From: Cellulomonas denverensis
GTDB lineage: Bacteria > Actinomycetota > Actinomycetes > Actinomycetales > Cellulomonadaceae
Assembly: GCF_012396125.1 (NCBI RefSeq)
Contig: NZ_JAAXOX010000008.1
Span: 62,001 to 126,000, forward strand
Direction of reading: 5' to 3'
DNA length: 64,000 nucleotides
Under the pieces are notes generated by a model that was not told the origin of the DNA, searched no databases, and saw only the letters and a list, made by a program, of their open reading frames with translations. Every line of letters starts with the position of its first letter. Position 1 is the first letter of the stretch. This document shows, piece by piece, positions 36,466-44,727 of this stretch. A program made the translations under genes and the position numbers.

Positions 36466-38616
36466 TCAGATGGTCAGCGCCGGGTGCAGGCGGCTGAGCG
36501 TCCAGGTGCGCATCCGGCCGGCCCGCCACGCAGTGACCGCCAGCGATCCGATCGTGAACGCCGCCAGCATCAGCACCGACCACCACAGCCGGCCCTCGGT
36601 GCCGCCGGTCAGCAGCTCGCGCAGCCCGGTGATCGCATAGGTCATCGGCAGGTAGGGATGCATCGCCCGGAAGATCTCCGGGGTGGTCTCCACCGGGTAC
36701 GTGCCGGAGGCCGAGGTGAGCTGGATCATCAGCAGCGCGATGATCGCCACCTTGCCCGCCGCCGACCCGAGCACCGCGGTCAGCATCTGCTGCACCGCCA
36801 GGAAGGCCGCGGCCACCAGGACGGTGAACGTGAAGGTGCCCGCCGCCGTCGACCAGCTCAGGCCCAGCCCCAGGTGCACCACCGCCAGCAGCACCGCCAC
36901 CTGCGCCACCCCGATCAGCAGCGCCGGGAGGTAGCCGGACAGGGCGATCCGCCAGCCCGCCACCGGCGTGGCCAGCGCACGGTTCGGCAGCGGCCGCAGC
37001 AGCAGCCAGGTGATCAGCCCGCCGACGAACAGGGCCAGCGGGATGAAGAACGGCGCGAAGCCCTCGCCCATCGATGCCGAACTGGCGATGTCGGTGTCGT
37101 TGGCCCGGACCGGGGTGGCGAGGGTCTCCGCCCGCTGCGACCGGGTGTCCTCGTCGTCGTCGGGCAGCGCGGCCGCCCCGTCGCCGAGCTTGTCGGCCAG
37201 CTGCTGCGAACCGTCGATCAGCTGGTCGGATCCGTCCGCCAGCTGCGTCGACCCGTCGGCCAGCGTGCCGGTGCCGTCCGCCAGGGTGGCCGCCCCGGTG
37301 GCGAGCTGCTGCGCGCCGGAGTCCAGCTCGCCGACCTTGGTGTCCAGCGTGCCCGCCCCGGTGGCCAGCGTGGCCGCGGCGGTGGCGGCCTGTCCGGTGC
37401 CGTCGGCGAGCTCGTGCGCACCGTCGGCGAGCTGGCCGGCGCCGGTGGACAGGTCGCCCAGCTTGGTGGACAGCTCGGCGGAGCCGTCCCGGACCTGGTG
37501 GGCGCCGTCGACCAGGGCGGTCAGTGCGGTGGGGTCCAGCGTGGTGCCGGTCAGCGGGGCGGTCTTCTCCTGCAGGTCGGCGACCGCGGCCCGCAGCTGG
37601 CCGGCGGTGGCGGTGTCGCCCTGCGCCTCGATCCGGGCCGCCAGGGTGAGTAGCTGGGTGCCCAGGTCGTTCAGCTCGGTGCTGACGCCGGGCAGTGCCG
37701 CCGCGACCGGGCCGAGTGCCCCCGCGAGCTGGTCCACGCCGTCGCTGACTTGCTGCGCCCCGCTCGCCAGGTCGCCGGAGCCGTCCACCGCCGCCTGGGC
37801 GCCGGTGGCCAGCTGGTCGGAGGCGGTCGCCAGGGAGTCCGCCCCGGCCGCGGCGGAGCCGATCCCGGAGGACAGCTGGGCCGAACCGTCCGCGAGCCGG
37901 CCGGTCGCGTCCGCGAGCTGGGTGGTGCCGTCCGCCAGGGTGCCGGCCCCGGTCGCCAGGGTCGCCGCACCCTCTGCCGCCGACCCGGCGCCGTCGGCCA
38001 CCTGGTGTGCCGCGTCCGAGAGCTGGCCCGACGCCGCGTTCAGGGTGAGCGCCCCGTCGGAGGCCTGGGCGAAGCCGTCCCGCGCCGAACCGAGCCCGAC
38101 CAGCACCTGATCCACCGCCTGCGCGCCGATCGTCGACGACACCGCCGCCCGGATCTGGGTCATCGCGCTGCGGCCGAGGGTGGACGCCAGGTAGCTGTTC
38201 GCGTCGTTGTAGGTCACCTGGAGTTGTGCGGGGACCGGGTCGTCACCGCCGGCCGAGGCGATGTCGGTGCTGAACTGCTCCGGGATGGTCACCGCGAAGT
38301 AGTAGCTGCCGTCCTTGACCCCGGCCTCCGCGTCGGCCGCGTCGGTCTGCCGCCAGTCCAGCGCACCGGAGTCCAGCAGCTCCTCGACCACGTCGTCCCC
38401 GGCGGTCAGGCGCTCGCCGTCCTCGTCGGTGGCGCCGGTGTCCGCATTGACCAGGGCCACCGGCAGCCGGTCGAGGTTGCCGGTCGGGTCCCAGTAGGCC
38501 CACAGGTACAGCGCCCCGTACAGCAGCGGGATGCAGATCATCGCGACGATCGCCAGCTTGGGCAGCACCCCGCGGCGGAAACGGCGCAGCTCGGTGCCGG
38601 TCAGGAAGGAGAACAT
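36466..38616 (-). CDS. YhgE/Pip-domain membrane protein (ABC-2-like)
   Basis: A 716-residue membrane protein. One helix near the N-terminus (about residues 20-42) is followed by a large extracytoplasmic region (NADTG, DGSYYFAVTIPEQFS, TYNDANSY) and five helices at the C-terminus (from about residue 520). The central 300 residues are a long run of short repeats of the type LadGaxqLadG, expected to form an extended helical or coiled rod. YhgE/Pip proteins include a phage-infection protein of Lactococcus and ESX/type VII-linked exporters. Its substrate here is unknown; TetR linkage suggests drug or lipid export. It starts 18 bp after the ABC ATPase gene. Confidence 0.85.
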   Translation of the reverse strand: MFSFLTGTELRRFRRGVLPKLAIVAMICIPLLYGALYLWAYWDPTGNLDRLPVALVNADTGATDEDGERLTAGDDVVEELLDSGALDWRQTDAADAEAGVKDGSYYFAVTIPEQFSTDIASAGGDDPVPAQLQVTYNDANSYLASTLGRSAMTQIRAAVSSTIGAQAVDQVLVGLGSARDGFAQASDGALTLNAASGQLSDAAHQVADGAGSAAEGAATLATGAGTLADGTTQLADATGRLADGSAQLSSGIGSAAAGADSLATASDQLATGAQAAVDGSGDLASGAQQVSDGVDQLAGALGPVAAALPGVSTELNDLGTQLLTLAARIEAQGDTATAGQLRAAVADLQEKTAPLTGTTLDPTALTALVDGAHQVRDGSAELSTKLGDLSTGAGQLADGAHELADGTGQAATAAATLATGAGTLDTKVGELDSGAQQLATGAATLADGTGTLADGSTQLADGSDQLIDGSQQLADKLGDGAAALPDDDEDTRSQRAETLATPVRANDTDIASSASMGEGFAPFFIPLALFVGGLITWLLLRPLPNRALATPVAGWRIALSGYLPALLIGVAQVAVLLAVVHLGLGLSWSTAAGTFTFTVLVAAAFLAVQQMLTAVLGSAAGKVAIIALLMIQLTSASGTYPVETTPEIFRAMHPYLPMTYAITGLRELLTGGTEGRLWWSVLMLAAFTIGSLAVTAWRAGRMRTWTLSRLHPALTI

Positions 38617-38634
38617 CTCAGCTCCGGGTGGTGA

Positions 38635-39726
38635 TCAGGCGGGAATGGCGTGCGGGCCGGTGGCCAGGGTGACCAGCGACGGCGGGGTGCTCCACGGCAC
38701 CCGGGCGGCCTCGTCCAGCGAGGCGATGGCGGCGACCACGGTCAGCCCCTCGGCGGCCAGTGCCTCCAGCCGGGCCCAGACCGTGCGGCGGCGCTCGGTG
38801 TCGTGCACCTGGTCCACGTCGTCGACCACCAGCAGCTCGGGGTCCTGGGCCATCGCCAGGGCGATCCGCAGCAGCATCCGGTCCACCTCGTCCAGGTCCC
38901 AGACCACCGAGCCCACCCGGGGCAGCGGGCGCTCGCCGAACACCGGCGCGGCCAGCTCGGCGAACTGCTGCTGAGATACCCGCCCGGTGTGCCGGTACCA
39001 GGGCGACAGCCAGCGCAGCCGCTCCCGGGCCAGGTCGCCGACGGTCACCGACTCGTCCAGGTCGTCGATCCCGTCGAAGCCGGCCACCGCGGAGCGCTTC
39101 TGCACCGCGTTCCGGCGCCGGGGCAGCGGTTCGCCCAGCACGGTCAGCCGGCCGCCACGGTCCGGGGTCATCCGCCCGGCGATGGTCAGCAGCAGGCTCG
39201 ACCGACCGGCGCCCTGCGGCCCCTGCACCAGGGTCAGGGTGCCGGTGGCGATCTCCAGGTCCACCGGCCCGTACACCGGGCCGCGCGAGCCGTGCAGCTG
39301 TAGGTCGCGGGCCAGCACCGCCGGGGGTGCGACCGGCTCGGCCGGTGCAGGGTCGGCCGCCGGCTCGGCCACGGCGACGCCGGCCCGGGGGAGCGGGCGT
39401 GCGGCCTCGGCGTGCGGGGCCTCGGCGGCGGGCGCGGACGGCGTCACCCGGCCGACGGCGGTGGGGGCCGGGTCGATCGGGGAGGCCGGGTCGTCATCGG
39501 TGACCAGGGCGGTGCCCGGATCGAGAATCCCGTCCCGGGAGTCGGCGGGCACCGGAGCGTCGTCGGCGCCCGCGGGGCGATGCGGGACCGGGTCGAGGTC
39601 GACGGCTGCGTCCCCAGGTGTCGTCGTGGCCGGGTGCCCGGCGGCCGAGGTGTCCTCGGCGCGCGCTGCGTCCGCCCCGTCGTGCCCGTCCGCCGGTGCC
39701 GCGCCGTGTCGCCCGTGCTGCGCCAT
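38635..39726 (-). CDS. Degenerate ABC-type ATPase with long disordered N-terminus, paired with YhgE/Pip
   Basis: A 363-residue protein. The first 130 residues or so are rich in Ala, Pro and Asp and probably disordered. The rest looks like an ABC ATPase, but key motifs are altered: Walker A is GPQGAGRSS (Arg in place of the catalytic Lys), the Walker B region is ELLVVDDVDQV (Asp in place of the catalytic Glu), and no LSGGQ signature is present (DLDEVDRMLLRIALAMAQD in that place). It may bind but not hydrolyse nucleotide, or use an unusual mechanism. ATG at 39726 has AGGAG 6 nt upstream; an in-frame GTG at 39753 is an alternative. It is first in the operon with YhgE/Pip and TetR genes. Confidence 0.72.
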   Translation of the reverse strand: MAQHGRHGAAPADGHDGADAARAEDTSAAGHPATTTPGDAAVDLDPVPHRPAGADDAPVPADSRDGILDPGTALVTDDDPASPIDPAPTAVGRVTPSAPAAEAPHAEAARPLPRAGVAVAEPAADPAPAEPVAPPAVLARDLQLHGSRGPVYGPVDLEIATGTLTLVQGPQGAGRSSLLLTIAGRMTPDRGGRLTVLGEPLPRRRNAVQKRSAVAGFDGIDDLDESVTVGDLARERLRWLSPWYRHTGRVSQQQFAELAAPVFGERPLPRVGSVVWDLDEVDRMLLRIALAMAQDPELLVVDDVDQVHDTERRRTVWARLEALAAEGLTVVAAIASLDEAARVPWSTPPSLVTLATGPHAIPA

Positions 39727-39772
39727 GCCCTGCTCCTGCTCGCTGTCCGTCACCGCTACCCCGTTCCGTCGA

Positions 39773-39786
39773 ACTGACCGGTCAGT
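39773..39786. promoter_or_regulatory. Perfect 14-bp palindrome ACTGACCGGTCAGT, probable TetR operator
   Basis: The inverted repeat is of the form seen at many TetR-family operators. It lies 47 bp upstream of the ATPase ATG. On the minus strand a TAGCGT -10 box (39791-39796) ends 4 bp before it, so the site covers the expected transcription start. Repression of the ATPase-YhgE-TetR operon by its own TetR protein is the simple reading. Confidence 0.7.
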
Positions 39787-39963
39787 ACAAACGCTACGCC
39801 GACGCCGCGCCCGCTGTCGCCCCGGCCCCGGGTGACCTCCGCCACGCGGCCCGCCCGGGTTGCCAGTCCCGCACCCGAGCCGTCGTACCCGCCGGACCCC
39901 GACTCGACCCCTACCCGCCGGCCCTGTCCCACCGCGCGCCCGCGGGCATGAAAGAATCCCCGC

Positions 39964-40452
39964 ATGGCGATGAGAGAGATCCGCGTGGTCGGCGACCCGG
40001 TGCTCCGCACCCCGTGCGAACCGGTGACGACGGTCGACGACCGGGTCCGCGGACTGGTCGAGGATCTGCTGGAGACGGTGGACACCGACGGTCGCGCCGG
40101 GCTCGCCGCCAACCAGATCGGCGTCAGCCTGCGCGCCTTCTCCTGGAACATCGACGACGAGCTCGGCTACGTGCTCAACCCGGTGATCGTCGAGCTCAGC
40201 GAGGACGAGTACCAGGACGGCGACGAGGGCTGCCTGTCGGTGCCGGAGCTGTGGTTCCCGACCAAGCGCGCCTGGTACGCCCGGGTGGAGGGCACCGACC
40301 TGGACGGCAAGAAGGTGGTCGTCGAGGGCGTCGAGCTGATGGCCCGCTGCCTGCAGCACGAGGTGGATCACCTGGACGGCTACCTGTACATCGACCGCCT
40401 GGAGCGTTCGGTGCGCAAGAAGGCCATGCGGGCGATCCGCGAGCAGTTCTAG
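39964..40452 (+). CDS. def: Peptide deformylase
   Basis: A 162-residue metalloenzyme that removes the formyl group from N-terminal methionine of new proteins. The three motifs are complete: GLAANQIG (Gln51), EGCLS (Cys90) and QHEVDH (His132, Glu133, His136); Cys90 and the two His bind the metal. An AAGAAT -10-like box ends 6 nt before the ATG, with no ribosome binding site, so the mRNA is probably leaderless. It diverges from the ABC/TetR operon. Confidence 0.95.
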   Translation: MAMREIRVVGDPVLRTPCEPVTTVDDRVRGLVEDLLETVDTDGRAGLAANQIGVSLRAFSWNIDDELGYVLNPVIVELSEDEYQDGDEGCLSVPELWFPTKRAWYARVEGTDLDGKKVVVEGVELMARCLQHEVDHLDGYLYIDRLERSVRKKAMRAIREQF

Positions 40453-40592
40453 GCCGATCGGCTCGCCGGGTGGTGCGCGCCGCCCGGTGTACGGCATGAT
40501 CGGGTCTGCACGCCGCGAGACCGTGTGTCGCCCGGGCGCCGGTGCGAGGTCGTTGGGGAAGACGAACCTCGAAACCGTCTGGGAGGGATGAC

Positions 40593-41090
40593 ATGGCTGG
40601 TGCGATCACCCGCGGTGTTCTTTTCGTGCACTCCGCACCCCGTGCGCTCTGCCCCCACCTGGAGTGGGCGGCGGGCAATGTCCTCGGCGTGCGCGTGTCC
40701 CTGGAGTGGACCGATCAGCCCGCCGCGCCCGGCATGTTCCGGGCCGAACTGTCCTGGCAGGGCGTGCAGGGGACTGGTGCCCGGCTGGCCTCGGCGCTGC
40801 GCGGTTGGACCCACCTGCGCTACGAGGTGACCGAGGACGCCAGCCACGGCAGCGACGGCGCCCGGTGGAGCCACACCCCCGAGCTCGGCATCTTCCACGC
40901 CCAGACCGACGTGCACGGCAACGTGGTGGTTCCGGAGAACCGGATCCGGGCCGCCCTGGAGTCGGCGGACGGCCGGTCGCTGCGCGAGGAACTGGACCTC
41001 GCGCTCGGGCAGGCCTGGGACGACGAGCTGGAGCCGTTCCGCTACGCCGGGGCCGGCGCGCCGGTCCGCTGGCTGCACCGGGTGGGCTAG
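40593..41090 (+). CDS. DUF3145 family protein
   Basis: A 165-residue protein of a family that, as I recall, is restricted to actinomycetes and has no known function. Recognisable parts are RGVLFVHSAPRALCPHLEWA, the ELSWQGVQGTGARLASALRGW block and RWLHRVG at the end. There is no signal or membrane segment. ATG at 40593 follows a GGGAGGG site; the ORF is open 51 nt further upstream. In Streptomyces, as I recall, this gene lies right after fabF; here it is about 4 kb away on the opposite strand from the fab genes. Confidence 0.85.
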   Translation: MAGAITRGVLFVHSAPRALCPHLEWAAGNVLGVRVSLEWTDQPAAPGMFRAELSWQGVQGTGARLASALRGWTHLRYEVTEDASHGSDGARWSHTPELGIFHAQTDVHGNVVVPENRIRAALESADGRSLREELDLALGQAWDDELEPFRYAGAGAPVRWLHRVG

Positions 41091-41176
41091 CGCTCTACGG
41101 AAAACGCACACCCGAGCAAGTCGCCCGTCACCGCCCAAACAGCGCTCACTCCCAGGCAATCCGCAGGATTCGCCCT

Positions 41177-41182
41177 TAGCGT
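41177..41182 (+). promoter_or_regulatory. Possible -10 box (TAGCGT) of the FMN-binding/apbE operon
   Basis: TAGCGT lies 70 bp upstream of the FMN-binding protein gene in an otherwise AT-richer gap. No good -35 is seen. The same hexamer is used at other likely promoters in the window. Confidence 0.35.
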
Positions 41183-41252
41183 CGAGACCGTTGGATTCGA
41201 TCGGATTCAATCAGTCTGGCCGTTCCGCGGCCCCGCCAGGGAGGACCCGACC

Positions 41253-41735
41253 ATGAACCGCACCACCCGTCGCCACACGTTCGCCGTGTTGTCCGGCCTG
41301 TCCGTCGCCGTGGCCCTCGCCGCCTGCAGCAATGCGGACGCGGTGGACTCCGGCACCGACACCGGATCCGACACCGGGAGCACGGACTCCGGCAGCACGG
41401 ACTCCGGCAGCACCGGCTCCGGTAGCACCGGCTCCGGCGACTACACCGACGGCACCTACACCGCCGAGGGCTCCTACTCCTCGCCGGGCGGCCAGGAGAC
41501 GATCGGGGTCGAGGTCACCGTCGCCGACGGCACCGTCACCGCAGTCACGGTCACCCCGGAGGCCACCAGTGGGAACGCCGCCCGGTTCCAGGAGGACTTC
41601 GCCGAAGCGATCTCCGATCAGGTGGTCGGTCAGGAGCTGGCCGGTCTCAGCGTGGACAAGGTCTCCGGCTCCTCGCTGACCGGCGACGGCTTCAACGCCG
41701 CCCTCGACCAGATCCGTGCCGATGCCGCCGCCTAG
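41253..41735 (+). CDS. FMN-binding domain lipoprotein
   Basis: A 160-residue lipoprotein carrying a covalently bound flavin on the outer face of the membrane. The signal peptide ends in LAAC (Cys25). A Ser/Gly/Thr/Asp-rich linker of about 30 residues follows, then an FMN_bind domain from about residue 62. The attachment motif, usually SGAT, appears here as SGSS (Ser141 as the candidate acceptor) followed by LTGDGFN. ApbE, encoded by the next gene, would transfer FMN to it. ATG at 41253 has a GGGAGGA site. First gene of a three-gene redox cassette. Confidence 0.87.
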   Translation: MNRTTRRHTFAVLSGLSVAVALAACSNADAVDSGTDTGSDTGSTDSGSTDSGSTGSGSTGSGDYTDGTYTAEGSYSSPGGQETIGVEVTVADGTVTAVTVTPEATSGNAARFQEDFAEAISDQVVGQELAGLSVDKVSGSSLTGDGFNAALDQIRADAAA

Positions 41736-42600
41736 CACCCGCTTCCAGGCCATCGGCACCCACTGGGTGCTGGACACCGACCGGGCGCTGGACGCCGACG
41801 ACCTGGCCGCGGTGCACGACCGGATCGCGCGCTTCGACCTGGACTGGTCGCGGTTCCGCCGGGACTCCTGGGTCCGCCTGGTCGCCGAGGCCGGCGCGGG
41901 GACCTACGAGCTGCCCCCGGACGCCGCACCCCTGCTGGCCGCCTACGACACCGCCGACCGCTGCACCGGCGGCGCGGTCTCCCCGCTGGTCGGCCGCACC
42001 CTCGAAACGCTGGGCTACGACCCGGACTACCGGCTGCGCCCGCACTGGGAACCCGACGGTGCCCTCACCACGCTGCCCGCCCCGGCCTGGTCCGAGGTCC
42101 GCCGGGCCGATGGCCGGATCAGCCTGCCGAGCGCGGCCCTGATCGATGTGGGCGCGGCGGGCAAGGGCTACCTGGTCGACCTGATCAGCGCGCTGCTGAC
42201 CGAGCGCGGCGTGACCGGCCACGTGGTGGACGCCGGGGGAGACCTCCGGGTGCAGGGCTCCACGCTGCGGGTCGCGCTGGAGGACCCGGCGGACCCGACC
42301 CGCGCGCTCGGCGTGCTCCGGGTGGCCGACGGTGCGATCGCCGGTTCGGCGCCCAACCGCCGGGCGTGGGGCCCGGGACTGCACCACGTGGTCGACGCCC
42401 GCACCGGCCGTCCCACCGACCGGGTGCTGGCCGCCTGGGCGGTGGCTCCGGACGCGCTGACCGCCGACATCGCCGCCACCGCACTGTTCTTCGCCGAACC
42501 CGAGCTGGTGGCAGCCCGGTTCGGTATCCGCTACGTGGTCCTGGACGCCGAGCGCCGACTGCGCTGGTCGCTGGACCTGGACGGGGAGGTGTTCGCATGA
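41722..42600 (+). CDS. apbE: FAD:protein FMN transferase (ApbE)
   Basis: A 292-residue ApbE-family enzyme that moves FMN from FAD onto a Thr or Ser of a target protein. Family motifs include SRFRRDSWV near the start, LIDVGAAGKGYLVDLI and VVDAGGDLRVQG. There is no signal peptide or lipobox, unlike many Gram-negative ApbE proteins, so FMN transfer would happen before export or by another route. The ATG overlaps the end of the FMN-binding gene by 14 nt; a GTG 6 nt upstream is also possible. Its stop overlaps the next start by 4 nt. Confidence 0.9.
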   Translation: MPPPSTRFQAIGTHWVLDTDRALDADDLAAVHDRIARFDLDWSRFRRDSWVRLVAEAGAGTYELPPDAAPLLAAYDTADRCTGGAVSPLVGRTLETLGYDPDYRLRPHWEPDGALTTLPAPAWSEVRRADGRISLPSAALIDVGAAGKGYLVDLISALLTERGVTGHVVDAGGDLRVQGSTLRVALEDPADPTRALGVLRVADGAIAGSAPNRRAWGPGLHHVVDARTGRPTDRVLAAWAVAPDALTADIAATALFFAEPELVAARFGIRYVVLDAERRLRWSLDLDGEVFA

Positions 42601-44099
42601 TCGTGCGCACCACCGCCTGGCTGGACGAACGCCTCGGCCGGGTCACCATGTACCGGCTGCTCACCCTCGGCCTGTCCGCCCTCGCCGCGATCGCGGTGAT
42701 CCTGGCCGCCACCGGCGCGCTGTTCTTCCGGCCGCTGGACATGCTGCTCAGCCTGGCGGTCGCCCTGGTGTCCTCAGCGGTCTCCGGCTACCTGGCCGGC
42801 CGGTTGTTCCGGACCGAGCCGCACGCCGAATCCACGCTGATCACCGGCCTGATCCTGTTCTTCCTGTTCTGGCCGACCAGCGAACCGCGCTATCTCGGGG
42901 CGCTCGCCTTGGCGGCGGTGATCGCCAACCTGAGCAAGTACCTGATCGCCTGGCGGGGGCGGCACCTGCTCAACCCCGCCGCGGCCGGCGCCCTGGTGAT
43001 CGGGCTGACCGGGCTGGACGCCACCACCTGGTGGGTGGCCGACCCGGTGCTGCTGGCCCCGGTGCTGGTGCTGGCCGTGCTGATCGTGATCCGCACCCGG
43101 ACGTTCGCGCTGGTCGGCATGTTCGTGGCGGTGGCGCTGCTGGCGATCGCGGTCCGGCTGACCGTGGAGGGCGAGGCCTTCGGACCGGCACTGTGGTCCG
43201 CGATCACCTCCTACCCGGTGCTGTTCCTGGGCACCGTGATGCTGACCGAACCGCTCACCCTGCCGCCGCGGCGCTGGCAGCGGCTGACCGAGGCGGTGCT
43301 GGTGGCCGCGCTGACGGCGGTGCCGTTCAGCATCGGGCCGCTGGTCAACACCCCGGAGCTGGCGCTGATCGCCGGGAACCTGTTCGGATTCGCCTGGGGC
43401 CAGCACGGCGCGATCCGGCTCACCCTGGTGGAGCACCGCCAGGTCGGGTCGCGCACCCACGAACTGCGGCTCCGGGCGGACCGGCCGGTGCGGTTCCGGG
43501 CCGGTCAGTACGTGGAGTTGACCGTGCCGCACGACCACCCGGACCGGCGCGGCATCCGGCGGGTGTTCAGCATCTCCTGCGCACCGCGGGCCGGGGAGCT
43601 GACCGTGGCACTCACCGTCCCCGAACGGCCGAGCAGCTTCAAGCGCGCCCTGGTCGAACTCCCGGTCGGTGCCCGGCTGCGGGCCACCGGGGTCGGCGGT
43701 GACTTCCTGCTGCCGGCCGACCGCCGCCCGGTGCTGCTGGTCGCCGGCGGGATCGGGATCACCCCGTTCGCCAGCCAGCTGGCCGAGGACCCGGGACGTG
43801 ACGCCGTCCTGGTGCACGCGGTCGGCGATCACGGCGACCTGGCCTATGCCGAGGTCTTCGGGCAGGCGGGCACCCGGGTACTGGTCGCCTCACCGACGCC
43901 CGGTGCCGACCTGCCCGCGGGCTACCTGCACCTGGGCGTGGACCGGCTGACCCTGGAGGCGCTGACCGAGGCGGTGCCCGACGCCGACCAGCGGGTGGCG
44001 TACGTGTCCGGGCCGCCGGCGATGGTGGACCACACCCGGGCGCTGCTGCGGGCCGCCGGGGTGCGCCGGGTGCGGACGGACGCCTTCAGCGGGTACTGA
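42597..44099 (+). CDS. NqrB/RnfD-like membrane domain fused to ferredoxin-NADP reductase domain
   Basis: A 500-residue fusion. The first 280 residues form about nine membrane helices of the NqrB/RnfD type (TGLILFFLFWPT, LNPAAAGALVIGL, TVMLTEPLTLPPR). The C-terminal part (from about 285) is an FNR-like oxidoreductase with the flavin motif FRAGQYVELTVPH, RVFSIS and the nucleotide motif VAGGIGITPFASQL. It should take electrons from cytoplasmic NAD(P)H and pass them through the membrane to the FMN lipoprotein. A 2Fe-2S domain is not present. ATG overlaps the apbE stop (ATGA). Confidence 0.85.
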   Translation: MIVRTTAWLDERLGRVTMYRLLTLGLSALAAIAVILAATGALFFRPLDMLLSLAVALVSSAVSGYLAGRLFRTEPHAESTLITGLILFFLFWPTSEPRYLGALALAAVIANLSKYLIAWRGRHLLNPAAAGALVIGLTGLDATTWWVADPVLLAPVLVLAVLIVIRTRTFALVGMFVAVALLAIAVRLTVEGEAFGPALWSAITSYPVLFLGTVMLTEPLTLPPRRWQRLTEAVLVAALTAVPFSIGPLVNTPELALIAGNLFGFAWGQHGAIRLTLVEHRQVGSRTHELRLRADRPVRFRAGQYVELTVPHDHPDRRGIRRVFSISCAPRAGELTVALTVPERPSSFKRALVELPVGARLRATGVGGDFLLPADRRPVLLVAGGIGITPFASQLAEDPGRDAVLVHAVGDHGDLAYAEVFGQAGTRVLVASPTPGADLPAGYLHLGVDRLTLEALTEAVPDADQRVAYVSGPPAMVDHTRALLRAAGVRRVRTDAFSGY

Positions 44100-44114
44100 C
44101 CGTACTGAGCGCGC

Positions 44115-44597
44115 TCAGTCGAAGGTCTCGGTCAGCACCGCGCGCTCGGCGTCGGTCAGGTTGGTGCTGACCAGGGTCTGGTGCAGGCCGTGGAACCGCT
44201 CGCCGAGCCGGTCCAGGTCGGCGTTCTCGGTGACCGCGAACAGCGCGGAGGTGCCCGGCACCACGTCCTGCCGGATCCGGTCCAGCTGGTCCCGGTCGAT
44301 CCCGACATGGGCCAGGTGGCGGCTGATCACGCCGATCGCCGCCCCCGCCGCGGCCCCGATCACCGGCAGGAAGAACAGCGCGCCGAGCAGCAGGCCCCAC
44401 AGTGCACCCCAGCCGGTGGCCCGCTTCTCGTCGTCGTGGGAGTGGTGCACCGCCGGCTTGGCCGCACCCTCGGGCCAGCTGACCACAGCGTGGTCGATCA
44501 CCGTCACCAGGTCCTCGTGTTCAGCGTCCACCAGGATGCGGGCGGCACGCTCGGCGCCGTCGGTGGTGTCGAACTTCCACACGGTGAAGGTGGTCAT
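44115..44597 (-). CDS. DUF1269-type membrane protein
   Basis: A 160-residue protein with a soluble N-terminal alpha/beta part (FTVWKFDTTDGAERAARIL) and a glycine-rich hydrophobic hairpin (GWGALWGLLLGALFFLPVIGAAAGAAIGVI, about residues 70-100) like that of DUF1269 proteins. It ends in an acidic soluble tail. Function is unknown; related proteins have been linked to stress response. ATG at 44597 follows GGGAGC. Convergent with the redox fusion gene and separated from fabF by a terminator. Confidence 0.75.
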   Translation of the reverse strand: MTTFTVWKFDTTDGAERAARILVDAEHEDLVTVIDHAVVSWPEGAAKPAVHHSHDDEKRATGWGALWGLLLGALFFLPVIGAAAGAAIGVISRHLAHVGIDRDQLDRIRQDVVPGTSALFAVTENADLDRLGERFHGLHQTLVSTNLTDAERAVLTETFD

Positions 44598-44684
44598 GGC
44601 TGCTCCCGGTGCGTCGATGGTCTCGGCACCAGCCTGCTGACCGCCGGGACCGGCCGCCTCGCCCGCCGGGGGTGAACGCGCCGA

Positions 44685-44714
44685 CGGCCCGGACCCCACG
44701 GGGGATCCGGGCCG
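44685..44714 (-). terminator. Hairpin terminator after fabF
   Basis: Nine-bp perfect arms (CGGCCCGGA at 44685-44693, TCCGGGCCG at 44706-44714) enclose a further CCCC/GGGG pairing. The hairpin lies 13 bp past the fabF stop on the minus strand and so ends the fab operon. Confidence 0.65.
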
Positions 44715-44727
44715 CCGGCGAGCGGGC

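Noticed and set aside
36028-37653. 541-residue plus-strand ORF opposite tetR and the YhgE/Pip gene
   Set aside because: Antisense shadow of two well-supported genes; repetitive Gly/Arg/Val product.
37200-38060. Tandem DNA repeats in the YhgE/Pip gene as a CRISPR or satellite array
   Set aside because: The periodicity reflects the short protein repeats (LadGxxqL) in a normal coding frame; DNA units are variable and there are no spacers.
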